A stretch of 64,000 nucleotides of DNA from Massospora cicadina (GCA_022478985.1 JAKSZP010013530.1:22127-86126); one strand, 5' to 3'; counted from the stretch's first letter, positions 1 to 11,197 are shown. Program-made: numbers and translations. Notes: a model not told the origin generated them from the letters alone.

Positions 1-358
1 AAAAACCTGGGGAGAAGGCGATGGCGTGGGCTCCAAACCAGACTTTGGAGAGGAGCATATGTTTGGCTAAAACAACCCTGCCAGTAAGGGAAGTAGGGTG
101 GGCTCTGTGGGAAATGATGCGCTTCGTCATGTTGTCTAGATTATGACTTTCCATTACTGCTGAGGCATACCCGCCTGCCTCCACCCACACGCCCAAATGG
201 CGGACAGGCCCTATGGTAGGGCGTGGCACGAAGGGGAGCACAAGTAGGGCGGTGTGGGGTGAGCAGGGAAGGCGAGTACGTGTGTGAGCAGATGGGCCAG
301 GCTGGGCACTGGTCGCTGGGCCCCAGCAGGTTTGATACCAACCAAGAAGGATGATATC
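1..358 (-). pseudogene. LINE-A copy 1, distal part of ORF2 (after the RT core)
   Basis: On the minus strand this matches the LINE-A stretch at about 37356-37720 of the plus-strand copy: the region just after the RT catalytic block. It continues leftward out of the window. It is the far side of the LINE-A copy whose 5' part lies at 5654-9326; the two halves are separated by gypsy element A. Stops and frame changes are present, so it is a dead copy. Confidence 0.85.
354..358. repeat. Target-site duplication of element A, left
   Basis: ATATC directly precedes the left LTR and is repeated directly after the right LTR at 5649-5653. The flanks on either side join up as one continuous LINE-A sequence. 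Confidence 0.9.
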
Positions 359-1182
359 TGTAACGCACTGGCTCCTTCCAATGAGCCACAAATGAGTTGG
401 GCAACAGAATCCATGTTACAGACCATAGGGCTGACAGGGCTCCTGATACTACTCTCCTTGTGCGCGCGCTACAAGATTGGACAAGCACCCCCTGGAAGAC
501 AGTTGCAAGTATACTTAACCCCAGCCCCATGCCTTGACTCCAGGACAAGGTATAAAGGGAGGCAATAGCTCTCCTAAGCTCACTCTCAAAGTCCAATTCT
601 TGTTGATTCAAGCCAAACATGGCTGCAGATAGGCAATATCTTTAAAATAAACTCAAAGTATAAACATATGATTTTAAGTTCTTTTATTTAATATTGGGCC
701 AGGTTGATAGAAAACAGAACTGAGAAGCCTCCAGCTCCCAGTTCCTTCCCTATATACACATGCTAAAAGCTAATATAAAATATAACACAAGCTTATGGTG
801 CTAATCTGACTAATGCTTGGTGTAAACTTACAGCAGGATCGCGGAATCCTCACTCAATGGTTCTGTGCCAGTTCCGATCCTCAACAGTTCCGCGCCAGTT
901 CCATTTCGAATCCCAAATGAACCGCGAAACTTCCAAGCACCCATTCCATTCCATTCTTGATTCAAATCCAAATCGAATCTCGAAACTACCCATGTTACTC
1001 AATTCCCATTTTTCCTCGACTTGGACGCCCATCTTGCTCCTTGGCCTCCTTCAAGCTCCTGCCCCTTAGGCGTCCTTGCCAGGACCAACGCCCCCTCTTC
1101 CTCCATACATCCAGACACAGCCTGCCCTGTCTTACCAAAGATCAGGGCAATGTGATGCTGAGGATAGACCTCAACCATCACA
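359..1182 (-). repeat. Element A 3' LTR
   Basis: It starts TGTAACGC and ends ATCACA on the plus strand and matches 4828-5648 along its whole length. In element orientation (minus) it holds a TATA-like TATATAGG near 750-760 and an AATAAA near 686-691, so promoter and polyadenylation signals lie in the expected order. Confidence 0.93.
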
Positions 1183-1200
1183 TCACCCCCCAGACAGGAA
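1183..1200 (-). other. Polypurine tract of element A
   Basis: Read on the minus strand, the bases next to the 3' LTR are CTGGGGGGTGA, a purine run placed exactly where plus-strand DNA synthesis is primed. This fixes the element orientation as minus. Confidence 0.8.
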
Positions 1201-1224
1201 GAACTCTTGAATTTTCTCAGGACA

Positions 1225-2088
1225 TCAGGCACAATCCCTAGCTGACTGCCATGTGGACTCCTCAATAGGATGACCCACCCAATGTACCAAGAATGAACGA
1301 CGTCCTCTCACCACTTTGGTGTCAAGAATCTCCTCAGCTTCATACTCTTCGGCTCCTCCTCCAGCTGGGAATAAAGGAAAAGGACTTTCAGGTGGCTGGC
1401 CAAAGAATGGCTTGAGCTGCGATACATGCAACACCGGATGAGCTCTTGACCCTTCTGGGAGCTTCAGCTCAAATGCCACCTCGTTCACCGCCCTCACTAC
1501 CTGATATGGGCCCAACGCCACTGGCCCCAATTTCCGGCTCCTTACAGGCAAGGCGTAGTTCCAAGCATTCACCAAGACCCAATCACCTCTCTTGAAAGCT
1601 CTACCTTCAGATCTATGCCGGTCTGCCTTCCTCTTCTGAGCCGCGACTGCCACCACCAAATTCTTCTTCAGGAGCTCCAGGGTGTCCCGGGTATCTCGCG
1701 ACAGTTCATCTGCCGCTGGATTCCGCCCTTGCTCCCTGGGCCCCATACCCTCTGGGTGTTGGCCGTGATTTGCAAAAAACGGGGTCATACCCGTGGATGA
1801 ATGCTTATTATTGTTATAAGCAGATTGAGCCAGCTTCACCCAATATACCCAGTCATCCTGCCGCCCTGAGACACAGCACCTCAAATACTGCTCCAATATC
1901 TGATTTACTCTCTCAGTTTGGCCGTCTGACTGAGGATGGTATGCTGATGAATGGCAAGCCTTGATCTTTAGATTTACCAACATGTGGAGCCATAATTTAG
2001 ATGTAAATTGCGGACCCCAATCTGACACAATCTCTTCAGGCACCCCATGTTTGGAGAAAATCTCATTTACAAAAATCTGTCCTGCCAC
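1225..2088 (-). pseudogene. Element A integrase core and C-terminus with chromodomain
   Basis: A 287-codon frame carries the second half of a retroviral-type integrase. It has SDWGPQF (second catalytic Asp), HPQSDGQTERVNQ (catalytic Glu), a basic GPY/F-like module (KLGPVALGPYQVV) and LHVSQLKPF. The C-terminus, beginning YEAEEILD and including FLVHWVG and ESTW, is a chromodomain, the histone-mark reader typical of chromoviruses. The N-terminal integrase half lies in the neighbouring frame at 2067-2804, so one frameshift near 2067-2088 splits the gene between the first and second catalytic Asp. Confidence 0.9.
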
Positions 2089-2804
2089 TTTTGCAGAAAT
2101 GGTTGACCGACAAGGAAAAACTCTGCATATTTAGTCAGGCGATCCACCACCACCATCAAGGCATCCATCCCCTGTGACTTGGGCAGTCCTGTGATGAAAT
2201 CCACACTCACTGAGGACCATGGCCTAGAAGGAATTTGAAGCGGCTTCAATTTCCCCCTCAGTGCCACCTGTTGGGCCTTCGCCCTGGCACAAACCACACA
2301 ATGCGAAACATACTTCCACACCGCCTCACCCACACCTCTCCACGAATAGTGACGGCAAACAAGATCTAACGTCTTCTCTTGACCGGGATGACCTGCCAGA
2401 GGATGGTCGTGATTAGCTGCCATTACCTCTTGTTGCAGACTCTTCACTGGGACCCAAATCCTTCCCTCATGGCGTATGATACCACCCTGAACCGAGAATC
2501 CCGCATGCCCCCTGCTTGCCCCACCTTCTCCTGTCTCTTCTCTTATCCGTTGGCCCAGCTCACATCTTTGCTGCGCAGTCCGGATTCTTCCTGCCATTCC
2601 TTCTCTCCAGCCCTGGATCGTTGAAAACAAGTTCTGTGGCAACATTGTGGCTGTGTTGAACTTCCTCAACTCCTCATCAGAAAACACCAGTCCAGAATCA
2701 CGGCTCAATAAATCTGGCAAGATATTTTGTTTTACCAGCTTGTATTCAATCCGCAGGTCATATTGAACCAGCTCTAAGTGCCACCGGGCCTGCCTCTGGT
2801 TCAT
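2067..2804 (-). pseudogene. Element A RNase H tail and integrase N-terminal half
   Basis: The first residues (ARWHLELVQYDLRIEYK, then NILPDLLSRD) are the end of the RNase H/connection region. They are followed by the integrase zinc domain, with two His in HDHPLAGHPG and two Cys in HCVVCARAK, then SVSVDFITGLPKS with the first catalytic Asp and MVVVDRLTKYAEF. The frame ends at 2067 in nonsense residues, where a shift moves the gene into the next frame. Confidence 0.9.
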
Positions 2805-2834
2805 CAGGCGTGGGGACTTATAGTATTCTAAAGC

Positions 2835-3200
2835 TCAATGGTCCGTTCGGATGACAACTGGGTGCCTGGCATACAATAGGTGGTGTTGCCACTCCCCCAA
2901 AGCTGCAACTATTGCCAAAAGTTCCTTATCGTAAACTGGATAGTTGGTTTCGGCTGGTGCCATCTTCCAACTGAAATAACAGACAGGATGTTCAACCCCA
3001 TCTTTACCCTCCTGCAACAACATGGCTCCAAGTGCAAAATTTGATGCGTCAGTCTCTACCAAGAATGGTTTGTTTGGGTCAGGGTGTGCCAGAACCGGGG
3101 CTGTCAGCAAACTCGTCTTCACTTGCTGAAATGCACTCTCCTCAGCCTCCCCCAAACGAACGGCACGTTTCCCATCAGTCTTGTCAACGGCACAGCCCAT
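2835..3200 (-). pseudogene. Element A RNase H domain
   Basis: The frame includes FLVETDASNFALGAMLLQ, HPVCYFSWKM, YPVYDKELLAIV and PVVIRTDH, the standard Ty3/gypsy RNase H signature with its acidic active-site residues. A stop just after RTDH separates it from the next frame. It overlaps the RT frame at 3119-3586. Confidence 0.9.
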
Positions 3201-3586
3201 TGGGCCAGATCCCTAGAAAACCTCCACACGAAATTCACCACCCCCAAGAAGCTTCGCACTTCAGTCCTATTCCCAGGAGCCTTCCATTCCCGCACCGCCC
3301 GCAACTTATCAGGACAGATCGCTATCCCTTCTTGGAGGACCACGTTCCCTAGGAAGGACACCGATTCCTTATTGAACTCGCATTTGGATGGCTTCAACTT
3401 CAAGCCCGCGTTCCTAACCACCTCCAGCACACTTCTCACATCTCTCACATGGTCCTGTACCGATTTGGAAAACACCAGGATGTCAACTCCCCCTGACTTG
3501 GGAACCAACAGGACTGGCGAAACCACCGGCGACTTGGAAGGCACAATCAAACCCATATCCAGCATCTTATGGACATAACCCTCCAA
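3119..3586 (-). pseudogene. Element A reverse transcriptase with internal deletion of the palm
   Basis: The frame reads from an RT N-terminal motif (LIVPSKSPVVSPVLLVPKSGG) directly into VDILVFSKSVQDHV, the sequence that normally follows the YxDD motif. In a typical Ty3/gypsy RT roughly 90 residues separate these points. The block with the first catalytic Asp and the fingers/palm connection is therefore missing, and the join is in frame. The thumb continues normally (GLKLKPSKCEF, FLGNVV, RSFLGVVNFVWRF). This element cannot make an active RT. Confidence 0.85.
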
Positions 3587-3592
3587 TGCCTC

Positions 3593-4330
3593 TCAGGCCC
3601 GGGGATTCAACGGATAGACTGGACAGCCCTTTGGTAACTCAGAGCCTTCCTTGAACCGGAATCCAAATGCAAAATCCCCTGTAGGCGAAAAGGGCGCATC
3701 ACCTTTAGGCTCAAACACCTCCGCGAAATCCTGATACTCCCTTGGCAATCCTTCCGCTGACACACTTGAGGTGATTCCACCCATGTGCTTCACCATCGAA
3801 CCTTGGGACTGAAACGTCCATTCAAACGACCCCTGGCCTCTAGGCGACAGCAGAACCCTCTCTCTCTTCATATCAAACTGTGGACGGACATGGTGCCACC
3901 ATCTCATCCCCAGCACCACAGAATGTGGCAGGTGAGCTACGGCGTGAAACTCCTCCCTGAATACCTCCAGGCCTTGCCTCAACAGGACCTTGGCCTGTAC
4001 TCGCCATACCGCCGTTCTTTTGGAGGTGTCTGCCAACTTCACCCATCCATCCTTCTGTAATGACAATCCATGGCTTCTTGCCCACTTCTCCTCAACATAA
4101 TTTTCCCCAGCTCCGGTATCAATCAAAGCTAGAATGATGGGCAAAATCAGATAAGGATAAGATGAAGTAAGCGGTTTATTTTGAGGTACCAGATTCACCG
4201 GTTTCTTGCGAAAATTATAAGGAGCCTTCTTATTCTGAGCCTCAGGATCCTGAGTGGTAATCTCGATGGGAATCCTTGTCTCCCGCACCTCCACCATACC
4301 CTCAGGATTCCCTTGACCTCCCTTGATCAC
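3593..4330 (-). pseudogene. Element A aspartic protease and start of RT
   Basis: LALIDTGAGENYVEEKWA holds the DTGA catalytic loop of a retropepsin. SVVLGMRWWHHVRPQFD is the second protease motif. The C-terminus (EYQDFAEVF, SELPKGCPVYPLNPRA) is the usual start of the gypsy RT region. A stop near 3590 separates it from the RT frame. Confidence 0.85.
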
Positions 4331-4646
4331 ACTGCAGTAAAGCCGCCCAGGCCGAATCCTTCATCTCATCTGGACATGCTGCACGATCAGTCCAATCCAG
4401 ACATTCCTCCACTGATACAGGTAACCCTGACTGATCTTCCAAAGGTTCTCGCACCCAGTTGGACTGCTTCACTGGAAATGCCAACAGAACCTGACTTAAC
4501 TGCAAGGCAAACGAATCCTCCCCACCCGCTGCCTTTGTCAAACGTCCCTGAAACTGAACCCGGCTAAACGTCTGGTGGATCAGTTCCAAGTCTTCCAATT
4601 TCAAAACCGTGGGAATTCTTCCTTTGTCCTTCCCAGGCCCTACCAC
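4302..4646 (-). pseudogene. Element A gag-like remnant
   Basis: A 114-codon frame directly upstream of the protease frame, overlapping it by about 30 bp. It has no CCHC knuckle and is far shorter than a usual gag, so gag appears mostly deleted. The assignment rests on position only. Confidence 0.45.
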
Positions 4647-4827
4647 TTTCCCACCATTCTAAGACACACACTCTAAAACCCGTTATAATTCATGAAGCAA
4701 AAAGGTGGTGGAGAATATCACCATCAAGAGTGTTGCAGTATGGTTATACCACTTTGGAAACACCACTTCTTCTGGCACCTCTTTTGCTTGCCACCACAAC
4801 GACAGGAAAGTAAACAGTTCTGTTTAA
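4647..4827 (-). other. Element A leader
   Basis: This lies between the gag remnant and the 5' LTR. The bases next to the LTR on the minus strand contain AACAGAACTGTT, a short palindrome. I see no clear tRNA-complementary primer site of the usual TGG type. Confidence 0.5.
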
Positions 4828-5648
4828 TGTAACGCACTGGCTCCTTCCAATGAGCCACAAATGAGTTGGGCAACAGAATCCATGTTACAGACCATAGGGC
4901 TGACAGGCTCCTGATACTACTCTCCTTGTGCGCGCGCTACAAGATTGGACAAGCACCCCCTGGAAGACAGTTGCAAGTATACTTAACCTCAGCAAGATGC
5001 CTTGACTTCAAGACAAGGTATAAAGGGAGGCAATAGCTCTCCCAAGCTCACTCTCAAAGTCAATTCTTGTTGATTCAAGCCAAACATGGCTGCAGTTAGG
5101 CAATATCTTTAAAATAAACTCAAAGTAAAAAATATGATTTTAAGCTCTTTTATTTAATATTGGGCCAGGTTAATAGAAAACAGAACTGAGAAGCCTCCAG
5201 CTCCCAGTTCCTTCCCTATATACACATGCTAAAAGCTAATATAAATTATAACACAAGCTTATGGTGCTAATCTGACTAATGCTTGGTGTAAACTTACAGC
5301 AGGATCGCGGAATCCTCACTCAATGGTTCTGTGCCAGTTCCGATCCTCAACAGTTCCGCGCCAGTTCCATTTCGAATCCCAAATGAACCGCGAAACTTCC
5401 AAGCACCCATTCCATTCCATTCTTGATTCAAATCCAAATCGAATCTCGAAACTACCCACGTTACTCGATTCCCATTTTTCCTCGACTTGGATGCCCATCT
5501 TGCTCCTTGGCTTCCTTCAAGCTCCTGCCCCTTAGGCGTCCTTGCCAGGACCAACGCCCCCTCCTCCTCCATACATTCAGACACAGCCTGCCCTGTCTTA
5601 CCAAAGATCAGGGCAATGTGATGCTGAGGATAGACCTCAACTGTCACA
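4828..5648 (-). repeat. Element A 5' LTR
   Basis: Matches 359-1182. Minus-strand TATATAGG lies at about 5214-5222 and AATAAA at 5149-5154. Several differences from the other LTR are transitions at CpG (for example CCCACGTT against CCCATGTT). A 117-codon open stretch covers 5294-5647 on the minus strand, starting at a GTG beside the LTR end and containing PQHHIALIFGKTGQ. Confidence 0.93.
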
Positions 5649-5653
5649 ATATC
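5649..5653. repeat. Target-site duplication of element A, right
   Basis: ATATC follows the right LTR, pairing with 354-358. The sequence after it (CGGTTTTGGAAGC) continues the interrupted LINE-A. Confidence 0.9.
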
Positions 5654-6500
5654 GGTTTTGGAAGCGTTCAGTGAAGCATTACTTACCCAGGAATACTCCT
5701 AGATGAGAGCTTCAAGCATGCGTGCATCTTGATTATTAGACACCCTGACCACACAATCATCTGTAAATGCCATCATCTTGGCTGGGGCTTGGCCTGGTGC
5801 ATGGACCCCAGTGAGGGCATTCACGTTTTGAAGTAGTGGTTCAAGGCTGAAGTTATATAAGAGTGGGCTAAAGGGGTCCCCTTGGAGTAGGCCCCTTTGA
5901 GGGTGGACTACCTCCGTGAGGAAGCCTGGGTCACGCACTGCTATTGTTGCGAATTCTGTAAGCATCATCACCCAGTTGATGAAGCGAGGGGTAAGCGGAA
6001 TTGGTGGAGGCAGGCCCTGAGGTATTCCCAGTTTACTCTATCATATGTCTTCTGAGGTCCAATAATACTAGTGCCCCAGAGGCTGTGGACTGGCATGCGT
6101 TAGCCACAGAGTGCACATTGTCTCAAATTGACCTTCTGGGTATGAAATAAATTGTTCTGGGGAGATGGTGGCAGAGGCTATAATCATTAGATAGTTAGCC
6201 ATGATTTTAGTTAAATTTTTTGTATTCATGTTAGTTAGAGAAATGGGGCGCCAGTTAACTAGGTCTAGTTTATTCCCTTTCTTGAAGAGTGTGATGGTGA
6301 AGGCCTCCTGCCCTCCTGGTAGAAGGCGCGTATCCAGAAGGCTCTGGTTAAGGGAGGCAAGCAGCAGTGGGGATATATATATGAAGTACTTCTTATAGAA
6401 CCATACAGAATGCCATCAGGGCCTGGGCATTTCCAAATTGGTGCACCGCTGATGGCGGACCAGAGTTCATCTGGAGTAATCAAATTCATTAACTCCAGGT
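5654..6500 (-). pseudogene. LINE-A copy 1 ORF2, reverse transcriptase
   Basis: Minus-strand fragments contain WKCPGPDGI (RT motif 1), RGLLQGDPFSPLLYNFSLEPLL and MMAFTDDCVVRVSNN. The catalytic FADD box reads FTDD here, keeping both Asp. The frame is broken in several places between 5971 and 6489. Confidence 0.88.
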
Positions 6501-7820
6501 ATCAGGAATAGGTATGGATGTGAGTGCTATCGAGAAATTTCACCATTTCATTCAGCTGAATTGGATCAGATCAGTACAACTTGTAGTAGTACTTTTGTAC
6601 TGCGATTGCCACTTTAGCTGGCATATCCGTGACAAAATCATCCGACCTCCACACCTGTGTGCAGGCCACACTCTGGCGCGGTGAAAAGAATTTTTTAAAA
6701 AAATAAGCGGAGCACGTGCCACCCTCTGTGATGTGTTTGGCCCTGTAATGAACACAAACCCGATGTTTGTGTTGCCTTTCAAACGCGTAGAGGTGGGCAA
6801 CTGCTTCTGTCCACTTCCAGCCCCAAGCAGGGCTGTAGCCCATGGCTGGGATGTTGGACTCAAGGTGTGCCAACTCTGCCAGAGCGCGCGAGATGATGGC
6901 TGATGTAGCTCATGAGTTTTGGGAGGAATGGTGGCGAGCATGGCAGATGGTATCCGCTTTGAAGCCTGACCATGTGGAAATTGGGTCCATACAAAACGGT
7001 GTAGTAAACTCTTTTTCCAAAGTCACTGATTATGCCCAAGTGGAAAATCCTGGTGACGCGAGTTTGAGTGGGCGGAGTTTGCACCAATGCAGAGCCCTAG
7101 TCACTGTGACAGGTAAGTGGTAGGTTATTGAGACCAGCTGGTGGTTGTAAAATCGATTTTTGATGTGTGGAAGTGTAAAATATGAGATTGAAATTTCACC
7201 GGTGTGAGGATAAGGTCAATGCAGGACATGGACCTTAGTTGGCCGTTGTGGACGTGGGGGCGCGTCATGTTCTTGAGCAGTGGAGCTTGCCGCAGCAGCG
7301 CATCCATTAACCCAAGGGTGGCCTTTAGAACGCGAAGTTCTGTATGACCCTGAGGGGCGTGGGATGAGGAAGGCCAACGGTCCGTGGATGTGTTTAACCA
7401 ACAGTTCATGTCACCAACTACAAAAGGGTCAGGGGGTAATGGAATGGATTTGACAATGAGAAAAATTCCAGAAAGCTCTCATGCACAGGTCGGGGCATAA
7501 ATGTTGATGATAGCATGCACCACATCAGCCCACAAGAATGCTATGACAAGGACTCAGCCATCGAGGAAGGATTCAGATGATAAAAATTTAAAAAAATTGG
7601 TTTTCCAAACAAGCACCCCACAGTGCTCTGACCAGAAGGATAGGAAGGGAGGAGCATGATTTTCCAAGCATCCTCAGAATCTTGTGGACAGTGGGACTCC
7701 TGGATGGCCAGGATGTCCATGGGTATATTTTTTTGTAAAAAAACTCAGTTTCCTAGCCTGAGATGGCAAGGCCTTGAGTCCAGTGATATTCAACGTCCCT
7801 AAAATGAAGGCTTCCCCCAT
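6501..7820 (-). pseudogene. LINE-A copy 1 ORF2, endonuclease and linker
   Basis: ORF2 starts at the minus-strand ATG at 7820-7818 (MGEAFILGTLNITGLK). It continues through endonuclease-like blocks split over three frames (for example PSSSHAPQGHTELRVLKATL near 7330-7370). Downstream, 6552-6941 matches the endonuclease-RT linker of the other copies. In this copy the ORF1 stop just upstream has become TAT, so ORF1 and ORF2 are joined in frame at that point. Confidence 0.82.
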
Positions 7821-9237
7821 TGCACCATAGGTGCAAGGGGTGGGCACCTGGGCCACCAGCCTCCTCTGGATCCCCACAGGCCTTCACGCAGCATGGGTGT
7901 TTGCAGCAATGCTATCAGAAGATTTGTTGATTTTAGCAGACAGGTTCGCGTTGGCTTTTGCCTTCGCTTTTGTTTCCCCACTGTTGAACAAATTTTTTGC
8001 GGTGTGGATGAGTTTGGTGCACCAACGTTTGGGTCAAAAAAAATTTTCAGGTAGGTTGAAGACCAAATCAGTTTCAATTGGGGCTTGGTTGCAAAGGTCA
8101 GGTGAGATTGATTCGCCCATCAGATCCTCAGATTGGGTGGCCCAATTGGCTTGAGCATCCCAATCTGATTTGTTGAGGGATTCCAAAGTTGCCTCCGCCG
8201 CAAAGGTTTCAATGTCCGCCAGGCGTTGGGAGTGTGGGATAGCGGAGGCGACCTTGGCTGCTTCCTTGGCTGCAGCCCTGCGGGCTTGTTTGGCCTTCTT
8301 TCACTCTTGAGGGGAGACAGGCTTTACTAGTAAGTAACAGCCCTGTGCTCCCCACAGGAAGGCCTCTTTGGTACTTGTGGTTGGTTCATAGTGATCCTCC
8401 CCGTTGGCCATGGCCGCCAAGGGGTGCTCTTGGAATGTGATGCCCTCCTTGGTGGGACATGCATGTGCCTTATGGCCAAACGCATATCACAGTGAATGCA
8501 GATGGGGGGTGCACTATCTACTGTTACTCGGAAAGGGTGGGTGGTATGCCCTTTTGATATTAATATAAGTGGAGTGTTGGATCTGAGTTAGGTCCTTCAC
8601 GATCTCTTTGGTTGGAGTCAGAACTGAAATGGCTTTGCCAGTTCACAGGTGTGGCATCAGCATAAAGCGTTGCATTTTGAAGGATTGTATTTCGCCATAT
8701 ATGGTGAGACCAGCTTTCAGGTGCTGTTCCAGAATGGCACGCTTGACTGTAGTGGGCAAAAAGTCAAATGTGAGGAAAATTTGGTTGGATTTTGTCCATC
8801 TGGTACGCTTGGTCTTGATGACCCGATGCCCTTTGGTGAGGTCAATCACAACGCGCACTGCAGCAGCTTTGTCTGCTGCCTCCTTGTTTTTGAAACTGAG
8901 ATCCAGCCAACCGCGTGACATGGAGTGAGGTGCAACATACACCGCTGTTGGGAAATAAGTGTGCACATCCCCACGAAATTCTTCCATAAAGCTGTTTGTT
9001 GGATATCCAGGAACACCTGGACTCCATATTCCACTGACGAGAGTGGTTGAGAGTGTGGCGTGTTGATGTACTGGTTATATCGACCTTCCAAGTGACGTTT
9101 TTTGGGGAAATAGTAACCGCCAGTTTTTTATTTTTATCTAATCTGCTGGTTTCTCTGGGGCGTTTTTGAACGTTGAAGGTCACGGGCCTACCACCTGTGC
9201 CACTTACCTTACTTGCCCAACTGCTCCCTGACATGGG
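7821..9237 (-). pseudogene. LINE-A copy 1 ORF1 (nucleic-acid-binding protein)
   Basis: The start MSGSSWASKVSG lies at about 9234. FPTAVYVAPHSMSRGWLDL and IFLTFDFLPTTVKRAILEQHL follow in another frame (8643-8987). The C-terminal part reaches the ORF2 start. Copy 3 shows that this ORF carries a CCHC knuckle; here that part is damaged. At least two frameshifts are needed to follow the protein. Confidence 0.85.
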
Positions 9238-9326
9238 CGCAGACTAATCTCCTCTGTGATATTATCAAACTAAATTCAGACTTGAATTGAATAAGTTGCA
9301 AAAGTGATTGCAATGAGAGAGAAAAG

Positions 9327-9589
9327 TTTTTTTATGAAGTTTTAATAAACTCTTTTTTTCAATATCTTTATCAATCTTTTCTTTTTTTTCTTCTTTTTTC
9401 CATGGAACTTAACCTTTTTTCAGTTCAGCGGTCCATCTTTTAATTTCCCCCAAACTGGATCCTAGATTTTCTTATACCTACCAGTTTTCAATGGTTCAGA
9501 GTTCTTACATCTTCAAGATTCAATCATCTAGACTGGTTGATAGGTCCTTTTTCGGACTTGACCTAATCATTTGGTCATAACCAACTTAA
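9327..9589 (-). other. T-rich spacer, probable 3' end or LTR remnant of gypsy B1
   Basis: It lies between the 5' end of LINE-A copy 1 and the end of the B1 integrase. It is very T-rich and I could not match it to the LTR start at 14815. The LINE-A insertion may have removed or displaced the B1 3' LTR. Confidence 0.4.
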
Positions 9590-10480
9590 TGGTTCAGTGG
9601 TCCTTTAGGAACTCTTTTTTGGTTAGTTTTTTCATTGATCCATTGCTTCAAATATCTAGCATGGACTCATTTTACTACCTTTCCTCCAAGAGGTTCTTGA
9701 TGGAGTAGGTGTCCTTTGCCGTCTTGGTGATAATCTTAAACAGACCTGACCATAATACATCCAGTTTGTTTCTTCTCCTAAAAACCATGCATATCATAAT
9801 AGGTAACTCTTTCGCCTATTTGGTATTCTGATAAGGCTGGTCAGTTCCTATTGTTCGTTGTTTTTGCTTGTATCCTTTTCTTTAAAGTTGTATTAAATGC
9901 TTGCAATTGCGTTTTAATCAGAATAATCATCAATCAGTTCAGGTACTGCTTGGCACTCACCCTCAATGTTGGTCTCACCACCAAATATAAAAGTGGCGGC
10001 ACTGCATCCTTCCTCCCGTATAGCAACTCAAACAGCATTTTTCATGTTGCATATGATTACTCATATTGTACGCAAATGTCATCAAACACAGGTACATCCC
10101 CCACATGGAAGTTCTTCCTGCGACCAGCTTCCTCAGCGTCATGGCCAGCGTTCCATTAACTCATTCCACCAGTCTGTTTATCTCTGGCAGTAGAGTCCAG
10201 ATATGACTCCTCAGATCCCCATTATCTCATTTAACCGCAGGAACATGAGATGTGAAGTTTGTCCCATTTTCGCTCAGCAGGACCTGCAGTAATCTATGTT
10301 GGTATACTACTTGATCCAAGATGAACTTCATGTTACTGGTAGCATCACCTTTTGCCAGGGCCTTCATGTCAACCCATCTCATCAGATGATTGATTGCAAC
10401 TTTTATTACTTGACTCCCCTTGTGCTCATCATCAGAGGTCCCATCACATCAATGGACACAGTATGCCAAGCAAATCCAGG
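9590..10480 (-). pseudogene. B1 integrase core and C-terminus
   Basis: Minus-strand translation across frames gives WHTVSIDVMGPL (first catalytic Asp), VAINHLMRWVDMKALAKG, LSENGTNFTS (in place of the usual SDxGxxF) and, near 9720-9780, NKLDVLWSG, the integrase C-terminal motif. It is broken by stops and shifts. Confidence 0.78.
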
Positions 10481-10489
10481 GCGAACCAG

Positions 10490-10753
10490 TCAGTATCCAG
10501 TTGTATTCTTATGTGTCTTATGCAGCTGGCACTCCAAATAGCAAGATAGATAGTCAGTGACATCATAGTTGATTGACTCCCAGTAGTAGTACTGACAGAT
10601 ATGGTTGGTCATTTTTCTCAGGCCTCCATGCCCAATGACCTTATGAGAAGTTTGAATGATATCTGATCTTTCTGACGACTTTGGGAATAATAACCGCTTC
10701 CCATTAGTCATAATAAACACTTGTCCATCCATGGTCTCAGTGGTTTCCATCAC
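10490..10753 (-). pseudogene. B1 integrase zinc-binding domain
   Basis: The 87-codon frame includes SHKVIGHGGLRKM with the two His and LSCYLECQLHK with the two Cys of the HHCC domain, with QYYYWESINYDV between them. It directly precedes the core remnant. Confidence 0.85.
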
Positions 10754-10969
10754 CTTTTGAAGCGCACCTTGAATTTATCAGGGCTCGTTCCCAATTTCTC
10801 TGTCAACCAATCTCTTGAATAACTCATCTGACTGATGGTATACCATCTGGACCATTGGTAACCACGATAATCCATCAGCATTCTGATGAGAAGCCCCAGC
10901 TCAGTGGACAATCTCATAAGTGCTTGCCTTTAACTTCAATGCCCATCGGGCCAGTCATCCTTCTTGTTT

Positions 10970-11197
10970 TCAAGAATTTTGAAGCCAATGCAATGAGGAG
11001 TGGTCCATCACCACTTTGAACTGTGAACCATGGATATACACCCAAAACTGTTTACAGGCACAAATGACCACAAGGCATTCATGCTCAGTTATGGTGTAGT
11101 TCCTCTCAGCAGCTGAGAGTGTCCAGCCCACATACGCCACCAGATGTTTGTCTCCAAGTTCATCTACTTGGCTTAATATGGTTCCAATCGCCATCAA
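10970..11197 (-). pseudogene. B1 RNase H fragment
   Basis: The frame contains SQVDELGDKHLVAYVGWTLS, YTITEHECLVVICACKQF and FKVVMDHSSLHWL, a gypsy RNase H pattern that matches the B3 copy at 46932-47126 nearly motif for motif. Confidence 0.85.

Larger units (their letters stand above)
359..5648 (-). mobile_element. Ty3/gypsy element A (chromodomain type), complete with two LTRs, coding-defective
   Basis: Two direct LTRs of 824 and 821 bp flank an internal region of about 3.65 kb. On the minus strand the order is gag-like remnant, aspartic protease, RT, RNase H, integrase, chromodomain. A 5-bp ATATC duplication flanks the element, which sits inside LINE-A copy 1. The RT has lost its catalytic core and the integrase has a frameshift, so it could not move on its own. 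The two LTRs differ at roughly two dozen positions by eye, so it is not brand new. Confidence 0.93.
5654..9326 (-). mobile_element. LINE-A copy 1, 5' part
   Basis: Minus-strand LINE with the same order as the two plus-strand copies: 5' UTR (9238-9326), ORF1, ORF2 endonuclease, RT. The 5' end is defined by the shared start CTTTTCTCTCTCGTTGCAA, also seen at 33671 and 49315. Gypsy element A interrupts ORF2 after the RT core. Confidence 0.9.

Noticed and set aside
284..568. Plus-strand 94-codon frame
   Set aside because: It spans the junction of LINE-A antisense and the element A LTR, with no domain.
1615..4567. Plus-strand frames of 60-164 codons across element A
   Set aside because: They are antisense shadows of the minus-strand pol genes.
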